DNA from: CAZADA01 sp964483775 | GTDB lineage: Bacteria; Pseudomonadota; Alphaproteobacteria; Caulobacterales; Maricaulaceae | Direction of reading: 5' to 3' | DNA: 8,111 nucleotides | NCBI GenBank assembly: GCA_964483775.1 | Contig: CAZADA010000119.1 | Coordinates: 1 to 8,111, forward strand | Part shown: in pieces, positions 1-7,240 of the stretch | How the letters are laid out: each line of letters opens with the position of its first letter | Numbering within the stretch: the stretch's first letter is position 1 | Made by a program: the position numbers and the translations under genes | The notes under the pieces: model-generated | Told to the model about the DNA's origin: nothing | The model's input: the letters and a program-made list of their open reading frames with translations, nothing else | The model's database searches: none

Positions 1-604
1 CGGGGTTTGCAGCCCCACGACCGGGGTGGGCCTGATCCCCAGCAGCGTCGGTGATCCCCCCGGCGTCACGCGCGCCCGACCGGGCGACAAGATCCTTGTG
101 TCTGGGACGCTCGGTGATCATGGCGTCACGATCCTTGCTGCGCGCGAAGCCCTTCCGCTGATGGCGCCCATCCAAAGCGACACCGCTGCGCTGCACACCA
201 TGGCCGCCGACCTCCTGGCCAACGCCCCTGGCGTACGCGTGCTGCGCGACCCCACGCGCGGCGGCCTTGCCACGGCGATCAACGAAATCTGTCGCGCCAG
301 CGGGACGGGCGCGGTCTTGCAAGAAGCGGCCATCCCCATAAGTCGAACCGTGGACGCCGCCTGTGAGATCCTTGGGGTCGATCCGCTCTATCTGGCCAAT
401 GAGGGCAAGCTGATCGCAGTCGTTCCATCCGAACAGGCCGCCGCGGCCCTGGAGGCGATGCAAGCCCACCCGCTGGGCGGCCAGGCCGCGATCATTGGCG
501 AGATGATCGAAGACGCTCACCAGTTCGTGCAGATGCAAACGCCCATGGGCGGAACACGCATGATGGACTGGCTGACCGGCGATCCGTTGCCGCGCATCTG
601 CTGA
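1..604 (+). CDS. hypE: HypE, [NiFe]-hydrogenase maturation protein (carbamoyl dehydratase), C-terminal part
   Basis: HypE makes the cyanide ligands of the [NiFe]-hydrogenase active site. HypF places a carbamoyl group on the C-terminal cysteine of HypE, and HypE dehydrates it with ATP to a thiocyanate that is passed to the HypC-HypD complex in the cytoplasm. Seen: the frame is open from the window edge (first full codon at 2) and gives about 200 residues of a family usually near 340, so roughly the last 60% is present. Family hallmarks in order are TTGVGLIP, SGTLGDHG, RDPTRGGLATAINEI, LYLANEGK, and the terminal PRIC with the acceptor cysteine as last residue before TGA at 602. No frameshift or missing motif is visible, so the gene looks functional. 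The start and ATP-binding N-terminal half lie upstream of the window, probably with other hyp genes (inferred). The PRIC end separates it from related PurM-fold proteins such as SelD, ThiL and PurM. Confidence 0.96.
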   Translation, partial: GVCSPTTGVGLIPSSVGDPPGVTRARPGDKILVSGTLGDHGVTILAAREALPLMAPIQSDTAALHTMAADLLANAPGVRVLRDPTRGGLATAINEICRASGTGAVLQEAAIPISRTVDAACEILGVDPLYLANEGKLIAVVPSEQAAAALEAMQAHPLGGQAAIIGEMIEDAHQFVQMQTPMGGTRMMDWLTGDPLPRIC

Positions 605-744
605 TCCTTGCCTGCCGCACAGTTTGGCGCGAGGACAACCACGCCCATCTTCAAACCAGGACCGACCTGGATGAGTTGGCCCGGATCCATCCTGCGCTCC
701 AACCTGTGGCATTGGTCGGCGGCGCGTTTCGCACTGAGGACGTC
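605..744 (+). other. Spacer between hypE and the cNMP-TrxR-like gene
   Basis: This 140-bp stretch holds no convincing gene, promoter or terminator. The frame of the downstream gene stays open through all of it, so an earlier non-ATG start (for example TTG at 676) cannot be excluded by stops. A short inverted repeat, CCAGG/CCTGG with a 5-nt loop, lies at 656-670, but it has no T-run and is weak. Because no terminator is seen after hypE, read-through into the next gene is possible (inference). Confidence 0.5.
735..740 (+). promoter_or_regulatory. Ribosome binding site of the cNMP-TrxR-like gene
   Basis: TGAGGA lies 4 nt before the ATG at 745. It decides the start in favour of this ATG over the in-frame TTG at 676, which has only a weak GGA in front of it and would add 23 residues with no recognisable domain. 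Confidence 0.7.
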
Positions 745-2430
745 ATGACCACACCACCAGCCGACGTGAACTACACGTTCACCAGCGATGAACTGAGGCA
801 GTTGGAGCCTTATGGCGATGTGCGCCGGCACAACGCCGGCGAGGTGCTGATCGCCGAAGGCCAATCACAGGTCGATTGCCTGGTCACGCTGTCCGGCGAG
901 ACGCACATCTTCGTCGAGGGCGCTGAAGGTCCTCGGCGCGTGGGCTGGATGGAGCGCGGCCAGTTTGCAGGTGACATCACCATTTTGACCGGCCAGGCGT
1001 CTTTGGCGCGCACCGTCATGGGCGTGGACGGGGAGGTGCTGCACATCAGCCACCAAGCCTTTCAGCGCCTTTTGGTCGAAAACTCCGTGCTCTCCGACAT
1101 CTTCGTCCGAACATTGACGGCCCGGCGCGAGTTCGGCCGCACACGCGGTCTGTCGAGCGTGATCGTGATCGGAGCCGCCCAGGACCGTACGGTCTTCGCC
1201 ACGCGCGATCTGTTGTCCAAGCATGGCATCCCGCACGCCTGGATGGACCCCGCCCAAGATGAGGCGGCCCGTGCGGTCATGCAGGCCCGCCAGATTGACC
1301 CGGCCGATCTGCCCGCTGTCGTGCGTGGCGGGGCGCCGGTTCTCAAACGCCCCACGCTTGAGGATCTGTCTGGCGCGTTTGGCCTGGATTTGCTGCCCGA
1401 TGGAACCGCAGCGGACGTCATCGTGGTCGGTGCAGGCCCAGCAGGCCTGGCGACGTCGGTGTATGCCGGTTCTGAGGGTCTTTCGGTGTTGACCCTGGAC
1501 ACCGATGGGCCGGGCGGGCAGGCGGGGTCGTCCTCCAAGATTGAGAACTATCTGGGCTTCCCCATGGGCGTATCGGGGCGGGAGTTGGCCGAGCGCGCGG
1601 CGGTTCAGGCTCAAAAGTTCGGCGCTCGCGTGGCCTCGCCGGTCAAGGCTGCGATCGTGGAGAAGGACGGCGATCTGTATTGCCTGACGTTGAAAGACGG
1701 TCGCCGGCTGCAAGCGCGCGCCATCGTCATCGCCACCGGCGCCCAGTATCGTCGGCTACCCGTTGAGAACCTTGAGCGATTTGAGGGGCGCGGCATTTAC
1801 TACGGCGCGACCTCCATGGAGGCCCAATTGTGCGGCGGCCAGGAAGTGGCGGTCGTCGGCGCAGGAAATTCGGCGGGCCAGGGCGCTGTCTACCTGTCCC
1901 AAACCGCCAAGACCGTCCACGTGGTGTACCGACGGGCCAACATTCGCGACACCATGTCCGAGTATCTGGTGCGTCGGCTTGAAGAAACGCCGAACATCAT
2001 TTTGCACCCCGGCTTTGAACTGCAAGCCTTGCATGGCGCAGAGGCGGCTGATCCTCAAAACGACCGTCTGATGGCGGCGACCTGGGCCGAAGCGCAAACG
2101 GGACAAACCCAGCGCACTCAGACGAGCTTTGTGTTTCTGTTCATTGGCGCCGCGCCGTTTACGCAATGGCTCCCCGACACCCTCGCGCGCGACGCCAAGG
2201 GCTTCGTGAAGACTGGGCCGGATCTTGACAACATCGAGCTTGTGAAAGCTGGCTGGGGCCTGGATCGCATGCCCACCCGCTATGAAACCAGCTGGCCGCG
2301 TATCTATGCCGTGGGCGATGTGCGCGCTGGGTCAGTCAAGCGCGTGGCGAGCGCGGTGGGCGAGGGCTCGGTTGTGGTCAGCGACGTCCACGCCGCCCTT
2401 GGTGAGGCCGACGTCAAAACCACGGCCTAA
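745..2430 (+). CDS. Cyclic-nucleotide-binding domain fused to a thioredoxin-reductase-like flavoprotein lacking CxxC
   Basis: 561 residues from the ATG at 745. Residues about 17-125 form a Crp/Fnr-type cNMP-binding beta-barrel; its phosphate-binding stretch reads GQFAGDITILTGQASLART, with Asp where CRP has a ribose-binding Glu, and the phosphate-contacting Arg kept. Residues about 138-213 look like a thioredoxin/glutaredoxin fold without CxxC but with a cis-Pro-like LPAVV. Residues about 224-550 are a TrxB-like module: FAD dinucleotide motif GAGPAG (229-234), ATG motif (331-333), NAD(P)H motif GAGNSA (372-377), a YRR pair suited to the NADPH phosphate, and a C-terminal YAVGD FAD motif. Where thioredoxin reductases have CATC this protein has GATS (354-357), and only three scattered cysteines exist, so it cannot be a standard dithiol thioredoxin reductase. 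Such fusions are a known but poorly characterised family. Predicted role (inference): cytoplasmic FAD/NAD(P)H oxidoreductase gated by a nucleotide ligand. It lies co-directional with hypE. The electron acceptor is unknown. Confidence 0.9.
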   Translation: MTTPPADVNYTFTSDELRQLEPYGDVRRHNAGEVLIAEGQSQVDCLVTLSGETHIFVEGAEGPRRVGWMERGQFAGDITILTGQASLARTVMGVDGEVLHISHQAFQRLLVENSVLSDIFVRTLTARREFGRTRGLSSVIVIGAAQDRTVFATRDLLSKHGIPHAWMDPAQDEAARAVMQARQIDPADLPAVVRGGAPVLKRPTLEDLSGAFGLDLLPDGTAADVIVVGAGPAGLATSVYAGSEGLSVLTLDTDGPGGQAGSSSKIENYLGFPMGVSGRELAERAAVQAQKFGARVASPVKAAIVEKDGDLYCLTLKDGRRLQARAIVIATGAQYRRLPVENLERFEGRGIYYGATSMEAQLCGGQEVAVVGAGNSAGQGAVYLSQTAKTVHVVYRRANIRDTMSEYLVRRLEETPNIILHPGFELQALHGAEAADPQNDRLMAATWAEAQTGQTQRTQTSFVFLFIGAAPFTQWLPDTLARDAKGFVKTGPDLDNIELVKAGWGLDRMPTRYETSWPRIYAVGDVRAGSVKRVASAVGEGSVVVSDVHAALGEADVKTTA

Positions 2431-2443
2431 ACCTCCCGAGCGC
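2431..2443. other. 13-bp convergent gene junction
   Basis: The stop codons of the flavoprotein gene (plus strand) and the DASS symporter gene (minus strand) face each other across 13 bp. An 8-bp palindrome, GAGCGCTC (2438-2445), overlaps the symporter stop. A 6-bp inverted repeat AGGCCG/CGGCCT (2405-2410 and 2423-2428) covers the end of the flavoprotein gene. Neither is followed by a T-run, so no intrinsic terminator can be claimed; each transcript probably runs some way into the other gene (inference). Confidence 0.5.
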
Positions 2444-3964
2444 TCAAAACACCGCCGGGGCGAGCGTGAGGGCGACAAAGCTCAGCAAAACCACCGAGAT
2501 GATGTTCAGCGCCAGCCCCGCACGCGCCATCGCCGGGATCGAGACGTGACCGGAGCTGAACACGATGGCGTTGGGCGGCGTCGCCACTGGCAGCATGAAG
2601 GCGCAGCTGGCGGCGAGCGTCACAGGAATGACCAGCGTGAGCGGGTCGCGTCCCGCCTCAATGGCGATGGCGGCCACCACCGGCAAGAATGTCGCCGTGG
2701 TCGCCAGATTGCTCGTGAGCTCCGTCATGAAAATCACCAACGCCGTGGCGGCCAACACCAAGACGGCGACGTGAAACGCATTCAGGCCGGACAGCTGAGC
2801 CCCGATCCAGGCGGCGAGCCCGGAATTGGTCACGGCCACCGCCAGCGCCAATCCTCCGCCAAACAACAACAAAATGCCCCATGGCAGCCGGCTCGCATCC
2901 TCCCAGGACAACAGCGCCTTGCCGCCCTGACCGGAGGGAATCACAAAGGCGGCGACGGCCGCGGTAACGGCGATGCCCGCATCGGTCAGGCCGGAGAACG
3001 GGGGAACAGCGTTGAGCGCGTCGCGCGTCAACCAGGCCAGCACCAGGGCGAGAAACAGCAACCCCGTGCGCACCTCAGCCTTGCTGACCGGGCCGAGGCC
3101 GGCGCGAACCGAAGCGATGTGGCGCATGGCTTCGGGCGAGGCGCGAAACGAAACCGGAAACGCCACGCGGGTCAGCATCAACCACGCCAGCGGCAACAGG
3201 GTCATGCTGACGGGAAGCCCGACCAACATCCATCGCGCCACGCTGATATCCACGCCGTGATTTTCGGCCATGTAACCGACCATGAACGCGTTGGGCGGCG
3301 TGCCCACCAGTGTGGCGAGCCCTCCCAAGGTTGACCCATAGGCCAAGCCCAGCAACAGCGCGATGGCGAAATGGCTGCGCTGTCTCAGCTCCAGCTCGGG
3401 CATGGTTTCTGAAATCACCGTCACCACCGATACCGCGACCGGCAACAGCATCAGCGTGGTGGAGGTGTTGGAGATCCACATGCTCACCAGCGCCGCGGCC
3501 AGCATGAAACCACCCACCAGCGCGCGCGAGTTCGCCCCTACGATCTGGAACACCGCTAAGGCCAAGCGCCGATGCAGCCCAGAGCGTTCGATGGCGATGG
3601 CCATGATGAAACCGCCGAAAAACAGGAAGATCACAGGGCGCGCATATTCGGCGGCAAAGTCGCGCAGCCCCAAGATCCGTGCATCGCCCACGCCCGCAGC
3701 GTCGGGAACTTCGATCCCAACGAATGGAAACGCCACCAGCGGGATCAACGCCGTAGCTGGAACGGGAATGGCCTCGGTCGCCCACCAAATCGCCATCAAC
3801 AGCCCAATGGCGCCGACGAGCACCGCCTGGTGGGTCAGGTCAGACGGCCCAAGCCCGAGCGCCAGCGGGGAGAACGCCCCAGCAATGAGCACCGCCACAA
3901 TCGGGCCAGCCACAAGTCCAGCGCGTTGGTAAAACTCAGGCTCAGCGGGGGGTGGCGCCGTCAT
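2444..3964 (-). CDS. SLC13/DASS-family sodium-coupled dicarboxylate (or sulfate) symporter
   Basis: A 506-residue inner-membrane transporter of the divalent anion:sodium symporter family (VcINDY-like), which imports C4-dicarboxylates, citrate or sulfate with Na+. Length and architecture are typical: about eleven hydrophobic segments in two repeated halves. The first half has the substrate/sodium motif SNTST (165-169) and GTPPN (221-225); the second has TSNLAT (417-422) and ATPPN (461-465). The stretch A452 to V468 (ASCAFMLPV then ATPPNAIV) fits the Na+:sulfate symporter signature exactly. The second SNT motif reads SNL, a deviation from VcINDY SNT. The start ATG is preceded by GGAGA (3971-3975) at 6 nt. 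The gene follows the TonB-dependent receptor on the same strand after 92 bp, so co-transcription is likely, with a hairpin between that may tune the ratio. The substrate cannot be read from sequence; a dicarboxylate is favoured over sulfate by the VcINDY-like motifs (inference). Confidence 0.92.
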   Translation of the reverse strand: MTAPPPAEPEFYQRAGLVAGPIVAVLIAGAFSPLALGLGPSDLTHQAVLVGAIGLLMAIWWATEAIPVPATALIPLVAFPFVGIEVPDAAGVGDARILGLRDFAAEYARPVIFLFFGGFIMAIAIERSGLHRRLALAVFQIVGANSRALVGGFMLAAALVSMWISNTSTTLMLLPVAVSVVTVISETMPELELRQRSHFAIALLLGLAYGSTLGGLATLVGTPPNAFMVGYMAENHGVDISVARWMLVGLPVSMTLLPLAWLMLTRVAFPVSFRASPEAMRHIASVRAGLGPVSKAEVRTGLLFLALVLAWLTRDALNAVPPFSGLTDAGIAVTAAVAAFVIPSGQGGKALLSWEDASRLPWGILLLFGGGLALAVAVTNSGLAAWIGAQLSGLNAFHVAVLVLAATALVIFMTELTSNLATTATFLPVVAAIAIEAGRDPLTLVIPVTLAASCAFMLPVATPPNAIVFSSGHVSIPAMARAGLALNIISVVLLSFVALTLAPAVF

Positions 3965-3970
3965 TGCCGC

Positions 3971-3975
3971 TCTCC
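3971..3975 (-). promoter_or_regulatory. Ribosome binding site of the DASS symporter gene
   Basis: GGAGA on the minus strand, 6 nt before the ATG at 3964-3962. It supports that start and independent translation from the upstream receptor gene. Confidence 0.65.
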
Positions 3976-3985
3976 GAAACAGGAA

Positions 3986-3997
3986 GGGCGTACGCCC
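3986..3997. repeat. 12-bp perfect palindrome upstream of the symporter gene
   Basis: GGGCGTACGCCC reads the same on both strands and lies about 22 bp before the symporter start. As DNA it could be a protein-binding site; as RNA it could fold only as a 4-bp stem with a GUAC loop. Its right end (3995-3997) shares three bases with the large hairpin next to it, so the two RNA structures would compete. Confidence 0.6.
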
Positions 3998-4035
3998 GCC
4001 TCAACCCGGCGCGCGGCGCCGTGTGTTGAGGCGGG
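3995..4035 (-). other. Nested hairpin in the receptor-symporter junction, possible attenuator or mRNA-processing structure
   Basis: An 11-bp perfect outer stem, CCCGCCTCAAC (3995-4005) with GTTGAGGCGGG (4025-4035), encloses a 6-bp inner stem CGGCGC/GCGCCG (4007-4012 and 4016-4021) with a 3-nt loop. One unpaired base on one side and three on the other separate the stems. This is a 17-bp, very GC-rich hairpin 21 bp past the receptor stop. On the minus strand no U-run follows, so it is not a classical intrinsic terminator. Likely roles (inference) are partial termination, 3'-end protection of the receptor message, or a Rho-linked stall that lowers symporter expression relative to the receptor. 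Confidence 0.7.
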
Positions 4036-4056
4036 TGCAGCCAGACCCAGACGCGA

Positions 4057-7000
4057 TCAGAATGTGCCGCGCAGCTGCACGTAATACTCACGCCCCTTGA
4101 TCGAATGGACCGAGCGGAACAATCCCGTGCTTTCATCGGCGAGCGGCGGGGGTTGGTCGAACAGATTGTTCACCCCCACGCGCAAGCGCAGGGAGTCGCC
4201 GACGCCGAACGTGGGCCGGAAGCGATAATCGACATAGGTGTTGACCCGGGTCTGACGGTCAACGCGGAAGAAATCCGGTTCGCCGTCATCGTCGAGATCA
4301 GGGTCAGCGCTCGTGTCGAAGAAGCCATTGACGTAGCGCATCGACGCCCCGGCGCCCCAATTGTTCTTCCGCCAGGTCACACTCGCCAAGGCGCGCCATT
4401 CAGGATTGCCGTTGACCTCGACGCGGTCCACCGCGGTGGTCCCGCCTTGAACGTCTTCCACCGAACCTGTGGCGAAGAACGGATCGTCGTCGGCCAGCAC
4501 CCCAGCGGCCGCAGCGCCGGGAATGACATCAAAACTCAACAGCTTGGTCGCCTCGCCGCGGAACGTGAAATCACCCAGCGTGCTGGATTCAAACGCCGCG
4601 CTAAGGCCGAAATCGATCCCGTCGGTCTGTTGGCCGTCCAAGTTGACGTACGGGTTGGTGATGCGCAGCACTTGGCCTGCCGGGACCAGCGTCGCGTCTG
4701 GATTGGCCATGTTGTAAGCGTCAAAGGCGGTGACGTCTTCGGCCGTAAGCCCGGCACGCTCCACCAGAAGGCTGCCCGACCCGCCAGCATTGATCGAGGC
4801 GGCGTCCAAATCCAAGATCAGCTCGGGATCGACAATCCCGATAATGTCGGTTTGATCGAGGTTCCAATAGTCGACAAAGAACGAGAACCGCTCAACGCCA
4901 GGCACATCAAACGGCTCGTTGACGGTCAGACCGATCACATAGGTCTCGGTTTCTTCCGGCTCCAGATCGGGGTTGGACAGGCGCACCACCGGTTTGAACG
5001 TATCACCGCAGTCAAACTCACCGTCGGTCACGTCACACCGCGCCGAGTCCACAATGCCCTGGTTCAATCGGCTGATGTCGCCGCGGTTAAGTTGGACCAA
5101 GTTCGGGGCCCGGAACCCTTGGCTGTAGGCCGCGCGGACATTGAACCACTCCACCGGGAAGTAGGAGACCGCCACTTTGGGCTTGACCACGCTTTCTTCG
5201 ATATCGTCGAAATACTCCGCGCGCGCCGCGAACTGCAGGTTCAGCTCATTGACAAATGTGGGGTGGTCAGAGCGCAACACCGGCACCAACACCTCGCCAA
5301 AGGCCGCAAAGACGTTGCGGTTGGCGTCCGAGTCGATGGTCGGGCTGACCCCAACGACGTCCGAGACGTCCGACACATCCCCCGTGCCCAGCGTAAACTG
5401 AACCGTACCGTCAAGGCGCGGATCGCGATCTTCTTCGTAGCCTTCATTGCGCCATTCAGCGCCAAACGCCGCGCCCACATCGCCGGCTGGCAACGCGAAC
5501 AGATCATTGCGCGACACGCGGAAGTCCGCCCCGGCCAGCGTGGTTGAACCTTCATTGGTCACGCTGATCCGGATTTGATCAAGCTGCGATTGGGTGATCG
5601 AATTGGGCCCGCCAAACACATTGATCGCGTCGGGCGTGTCGAGATTCAAAAGCTCCTGGAACGCGGTCTTAGAAATCCGGTTGCGCGAGGTGTCTTCGGT
5701 GTTGTTCTCGCTATAGAACGCGGCGGCTTCCCAGTCCCATCCCGCGCGTTCCCCGCGCAGGCCGGCGAGCGCCCGGAACGTCGTCGATTCAACGCCAAAG
5801 ATCCGCGGCCCCATTTCGGTGGGACGATAGCGGTCGATGCGCACGTCCAGCCCCTCGTCAGGCGCGTCGATGCCCCCCACACGGTTGGGGCTGGTGACGG
5901 CGCCAACCGGGTTCCAATAGTTCTGCCGGGGCACGACGACAAACGCCAAGCCCTCATCGATCGGCTGGGCGGCGCGCTGGCTCTCAGTTTCCGAGTGGTA
6001 GAAGAGGAACTCGCCAAACGCCTGCAGGCCATTGGCGAAATCGTGCTCGGCCAACAGATAGGCGTTGTAACGATCGGCGTCCGAGATGGCCTGACGGCCC
6101 TGGGCGCTTTGCGCGTCGAGCGTGATCTCCTGGCCCTCACCGAACGAGTCGACGGGCTGGAACGAGTTGAAATCAAAGCGCAACGTCGTGTTCAGATTGC
6201 CGTCATCCAGACCCACACAGCCGACAAGCGGGTCAAACGTTCCCAGTTCTTCGCGGGTGCCGGCAAAGTCACAGGGCTGGACGTGGAAGTCGCCGTCGCT
6301 GGCCGTCAACGCGCCCACGTCAATCGGGTCCCAAGCGCCTTCTTCGGTGAGCACGCCGACGCGAAACTGACCGAAGGGGGAGCGGGTCGAGGTGTTGCGA
6401 AAGTCTGTGTTGGCCGTCGCGTAGGGGCTGTCACCGAGGAAGGCGCGCTTATCAACATTGCTGAATTGCTCATCGAGCTCGGTGTAAAAGAGCCCTTCGC
6501 GATTAAAGTACGAACCAACCAACACAACCCGGGTGTCGTCGTCATTAAATGAGAGGCCCGTCGCAAAGTCGATGGAGGCTTCGCGCTCCTCGGTGCCCTC
6601 AATGCCGCTATACCGCAACGTCAAGCGCTGGTCGTCAAAGTCGGTGGACAAGATGGTGTTCACAACACCGGCCACCGCGTCTGAACCATAGAGCGCTGAG
6701 GCTCCGTCGCGCAGCACTTCGACCCGGCTGATCGCGGCGGAGGGAAAGGCGTTCACATTGGTCACGGTGCGCGGAACATTGCCGCTGCCTTGGGTCGAGA
6801 CGTCTTGGAAGGCGCCATGGGCGGCAATCCGTCGGCCGTTCAACAGGATCAGGGTGCTCCCGCTGCCCAGGCCGCGCAGGTTCACGGTCGCCACGTCGCC
6901 GCGCGCATCATTGGGTCCATCGGCCGCGTCATTGATTTCGAACGCGCCAACCTGGGGCAAATTCTCAAACAGCTCACCGGTTGACGGTTGGCCGAGGGTG

Positions 7001-7212
7001 TCGAGTTCTTCTTCGCTGATGGTCGTCACCGCGATGGCGCCAGAATCGGACGCGCCGGCGATGTTCGAACCTGTGACAACGATGCGGTCGGTGGTGCGCG
7101 CCTCGTCGTCGGCGTCCTCGTCAGCGTCCTGAGCCATTGCGCCGGTCGCGCCCAAAACTAAGGCGGATGCGGCGATGCCGTAACGAAGATTCATCAATCG
7201 CAATCGAGCCAT
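4057..7212 (-). CDS. TonB-dependent outer-membrane receptor
   Basis: 1051 residues. It is a 22-strand beta-barrel porin-like receptor powered by TonB-ExbB-ExbD that brings a scarce or large nutrient into the periplasm. Seen: a signal peptide of about 27 residues ending in ATGAMA before QDADED; a very acidic linker (29-37); a TonB-box-like DRIVVTGS (42-49); and a plug domain about 55-190 with NLRGLGSGSTLILLNGRR (111-128) and VEVLRDGASALYGSDAVAG (164-182). The barrel runs from about 195 to the terminal Phe of VQLRGTF, the usual signal for the BAM machinery; GFRAPN (699-704) and GVNNLFDQ (1013-1020) are typical late-barrel motifs. The four cysteines fall in two pairs (314/332 and 726/735), probably disulfides in outer loops. 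A DxDxDG loop lies at 972-977. The start ATG has GGAGGA 5 nt upstream. No FecR/sigma signalling extension is obvious. The substrate is unknown; nothing marks it as a siderophore receptor, and in this lineage many such proteins take up carbohydrates or other organic compounds. It is divergent from a TetR gene and upstream of a DASS symporter. Confidence 0.95.
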   Translation of the reverse strand: MARLRLMNLRYGIAASALVLGATGAMAQDADEDADDEARTTDRIVVTGSNIAGASDSGAIAVTTISEEELDTLGQPSTGELFENLPQVGAFEINDAADGPNDARGDVATVNLRGLGSGSTLILLNGRRIAAHGAFQDVSTQGSGNVPRTVTNVNAFPSAAISRVEVLRDGASALYGSDAVAGVVNTILSTDFDDQRLTLRYSGIEGTEEREASIDFATGLSFNDDDTRVVLVGSYFNREGLFYTELDEQFSNVDKRAFLGDSPYATANTDFRNTSTRSPFGQFRVGVLTEEGAWDPIDVGALTASDGDFHVQPCDFAGTREELGTFDPLVGCVGLDDGNLNTTLRFDFNSFQPVDSFGEGQEITLDAQSAQGRQAISDADRYNAYLLAEHDFANGLQAFGEFLFYHSETESQRAAQPIDEGLAFVVVPRQNYWNPVGAVTSPNRVGGIDAPDEGLDVRIDRYRPTEMGPRIFGVESTTFRALAGLRGERAGWDWEAAAFYSENNTEDTSRNRISKTAFQELLNLDTPDAINVFGGPNSITQSQLDQIRISVTNEGSTTLAGADFRVSRNDLFALPAGDVGAAFGAEWRNEGYEEDRDPRLDGTVQFTLGTGDVSDVSDVVGVSPTIDSDANRNVFAAFGEVLVPVLRSDHPTFVNELNLQFAARAEYFDDIEESVVKPKVAVSYFPVEWFNVRAAYSQGFRAPNLVQLNRGDISRLNQGIVDSARCDVTDGEFDCGDTFKPVVRLSNPDLEPEETETYVIGLTVNEPFDVPGVERFSFFVDYWNLDQTDIIGIVDPELILDLDAASINAGGSGSLLVERAGLTAEDVTAFDAYNMANPDATLVPAGQVLRITNPYVNLDGQQTDGIDFGLSAAFESSTLGDFTFRGEATKLLSFDVIPGAAAAGVLADDDPFFATGSVEDVQGGTTAVDRVEVNGNPEWRALASVTWRKNNWGAGASMRYVNGFFDTSADPDLDDDGEPDFFRVDRQTRVNTYVDYRFRPTFGVGDSLRLRVGVNNLFDQPPPLADESTGLFRSVHSIKGREYYVQLRGTF

Positions 7213-7217
7213 AACTG

Positions 7218-7223
7218 TCCTCC
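7218..7223 (-). promoter_or_regulatory. Ribosome binding site of the TonB-dependent receptor gene
   Basis: GGAGGA on the minus strand, 5 nt before the ATG at 7212-7210. It favours this start over the second in-frame Met at codon 7, which would also leave a workable signal peptide. Confidence 0.8.
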
Positions 7224-7240
7224 CCTAAACATCTTATGGT

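Noticed and set aside
676..744. TTG at 676 as the start of the flavoprotein
   Set aside because: Weaker ribosome site than ATG 745, rare start codon, and the extra 23 residues show no domain.
865..1713. 282-codon minus-strand frame inside the flavoprotein gene
   Set aside because: No domain, no ribosome site of note, and the sense strand carries conserved cNMP and FAD motifs.
2405..2428. 6-bp inverted repeat AGGCCG/CGGCCT as a terminator of the flavoprotein gene
   Set aside because: Short stem, 12-nt loop, lies inside the coding region and has no following T-run.
2282..3334. 350-codon plus-strand open frame crossing the flavoprotein stop and running antisense to the symporter
   Set aside because: Its translation is low-complexity, rich in Arg, His, Gln and Gly, and overlaps two well-supported genes in other frames; a shadow frame.
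3363..4084. Plus-strand frames of 189 and 170 codons antisense to the symporter N-terminal half
   Set aside because: Composition is biased and the minus strand encodes clear membrane segments with the SNTST motif.
4105..6552. Two long plus-strand open frames (4105-5547, 5575-6552) antisense to the TonB-dependent receptor
   Set aside because: The opposite strand encodes a full receptor with signal peptide, plug and barrel motifs; these frames have no recognisable domain and are the long antisense frames expected in GC-rich coding DNA.
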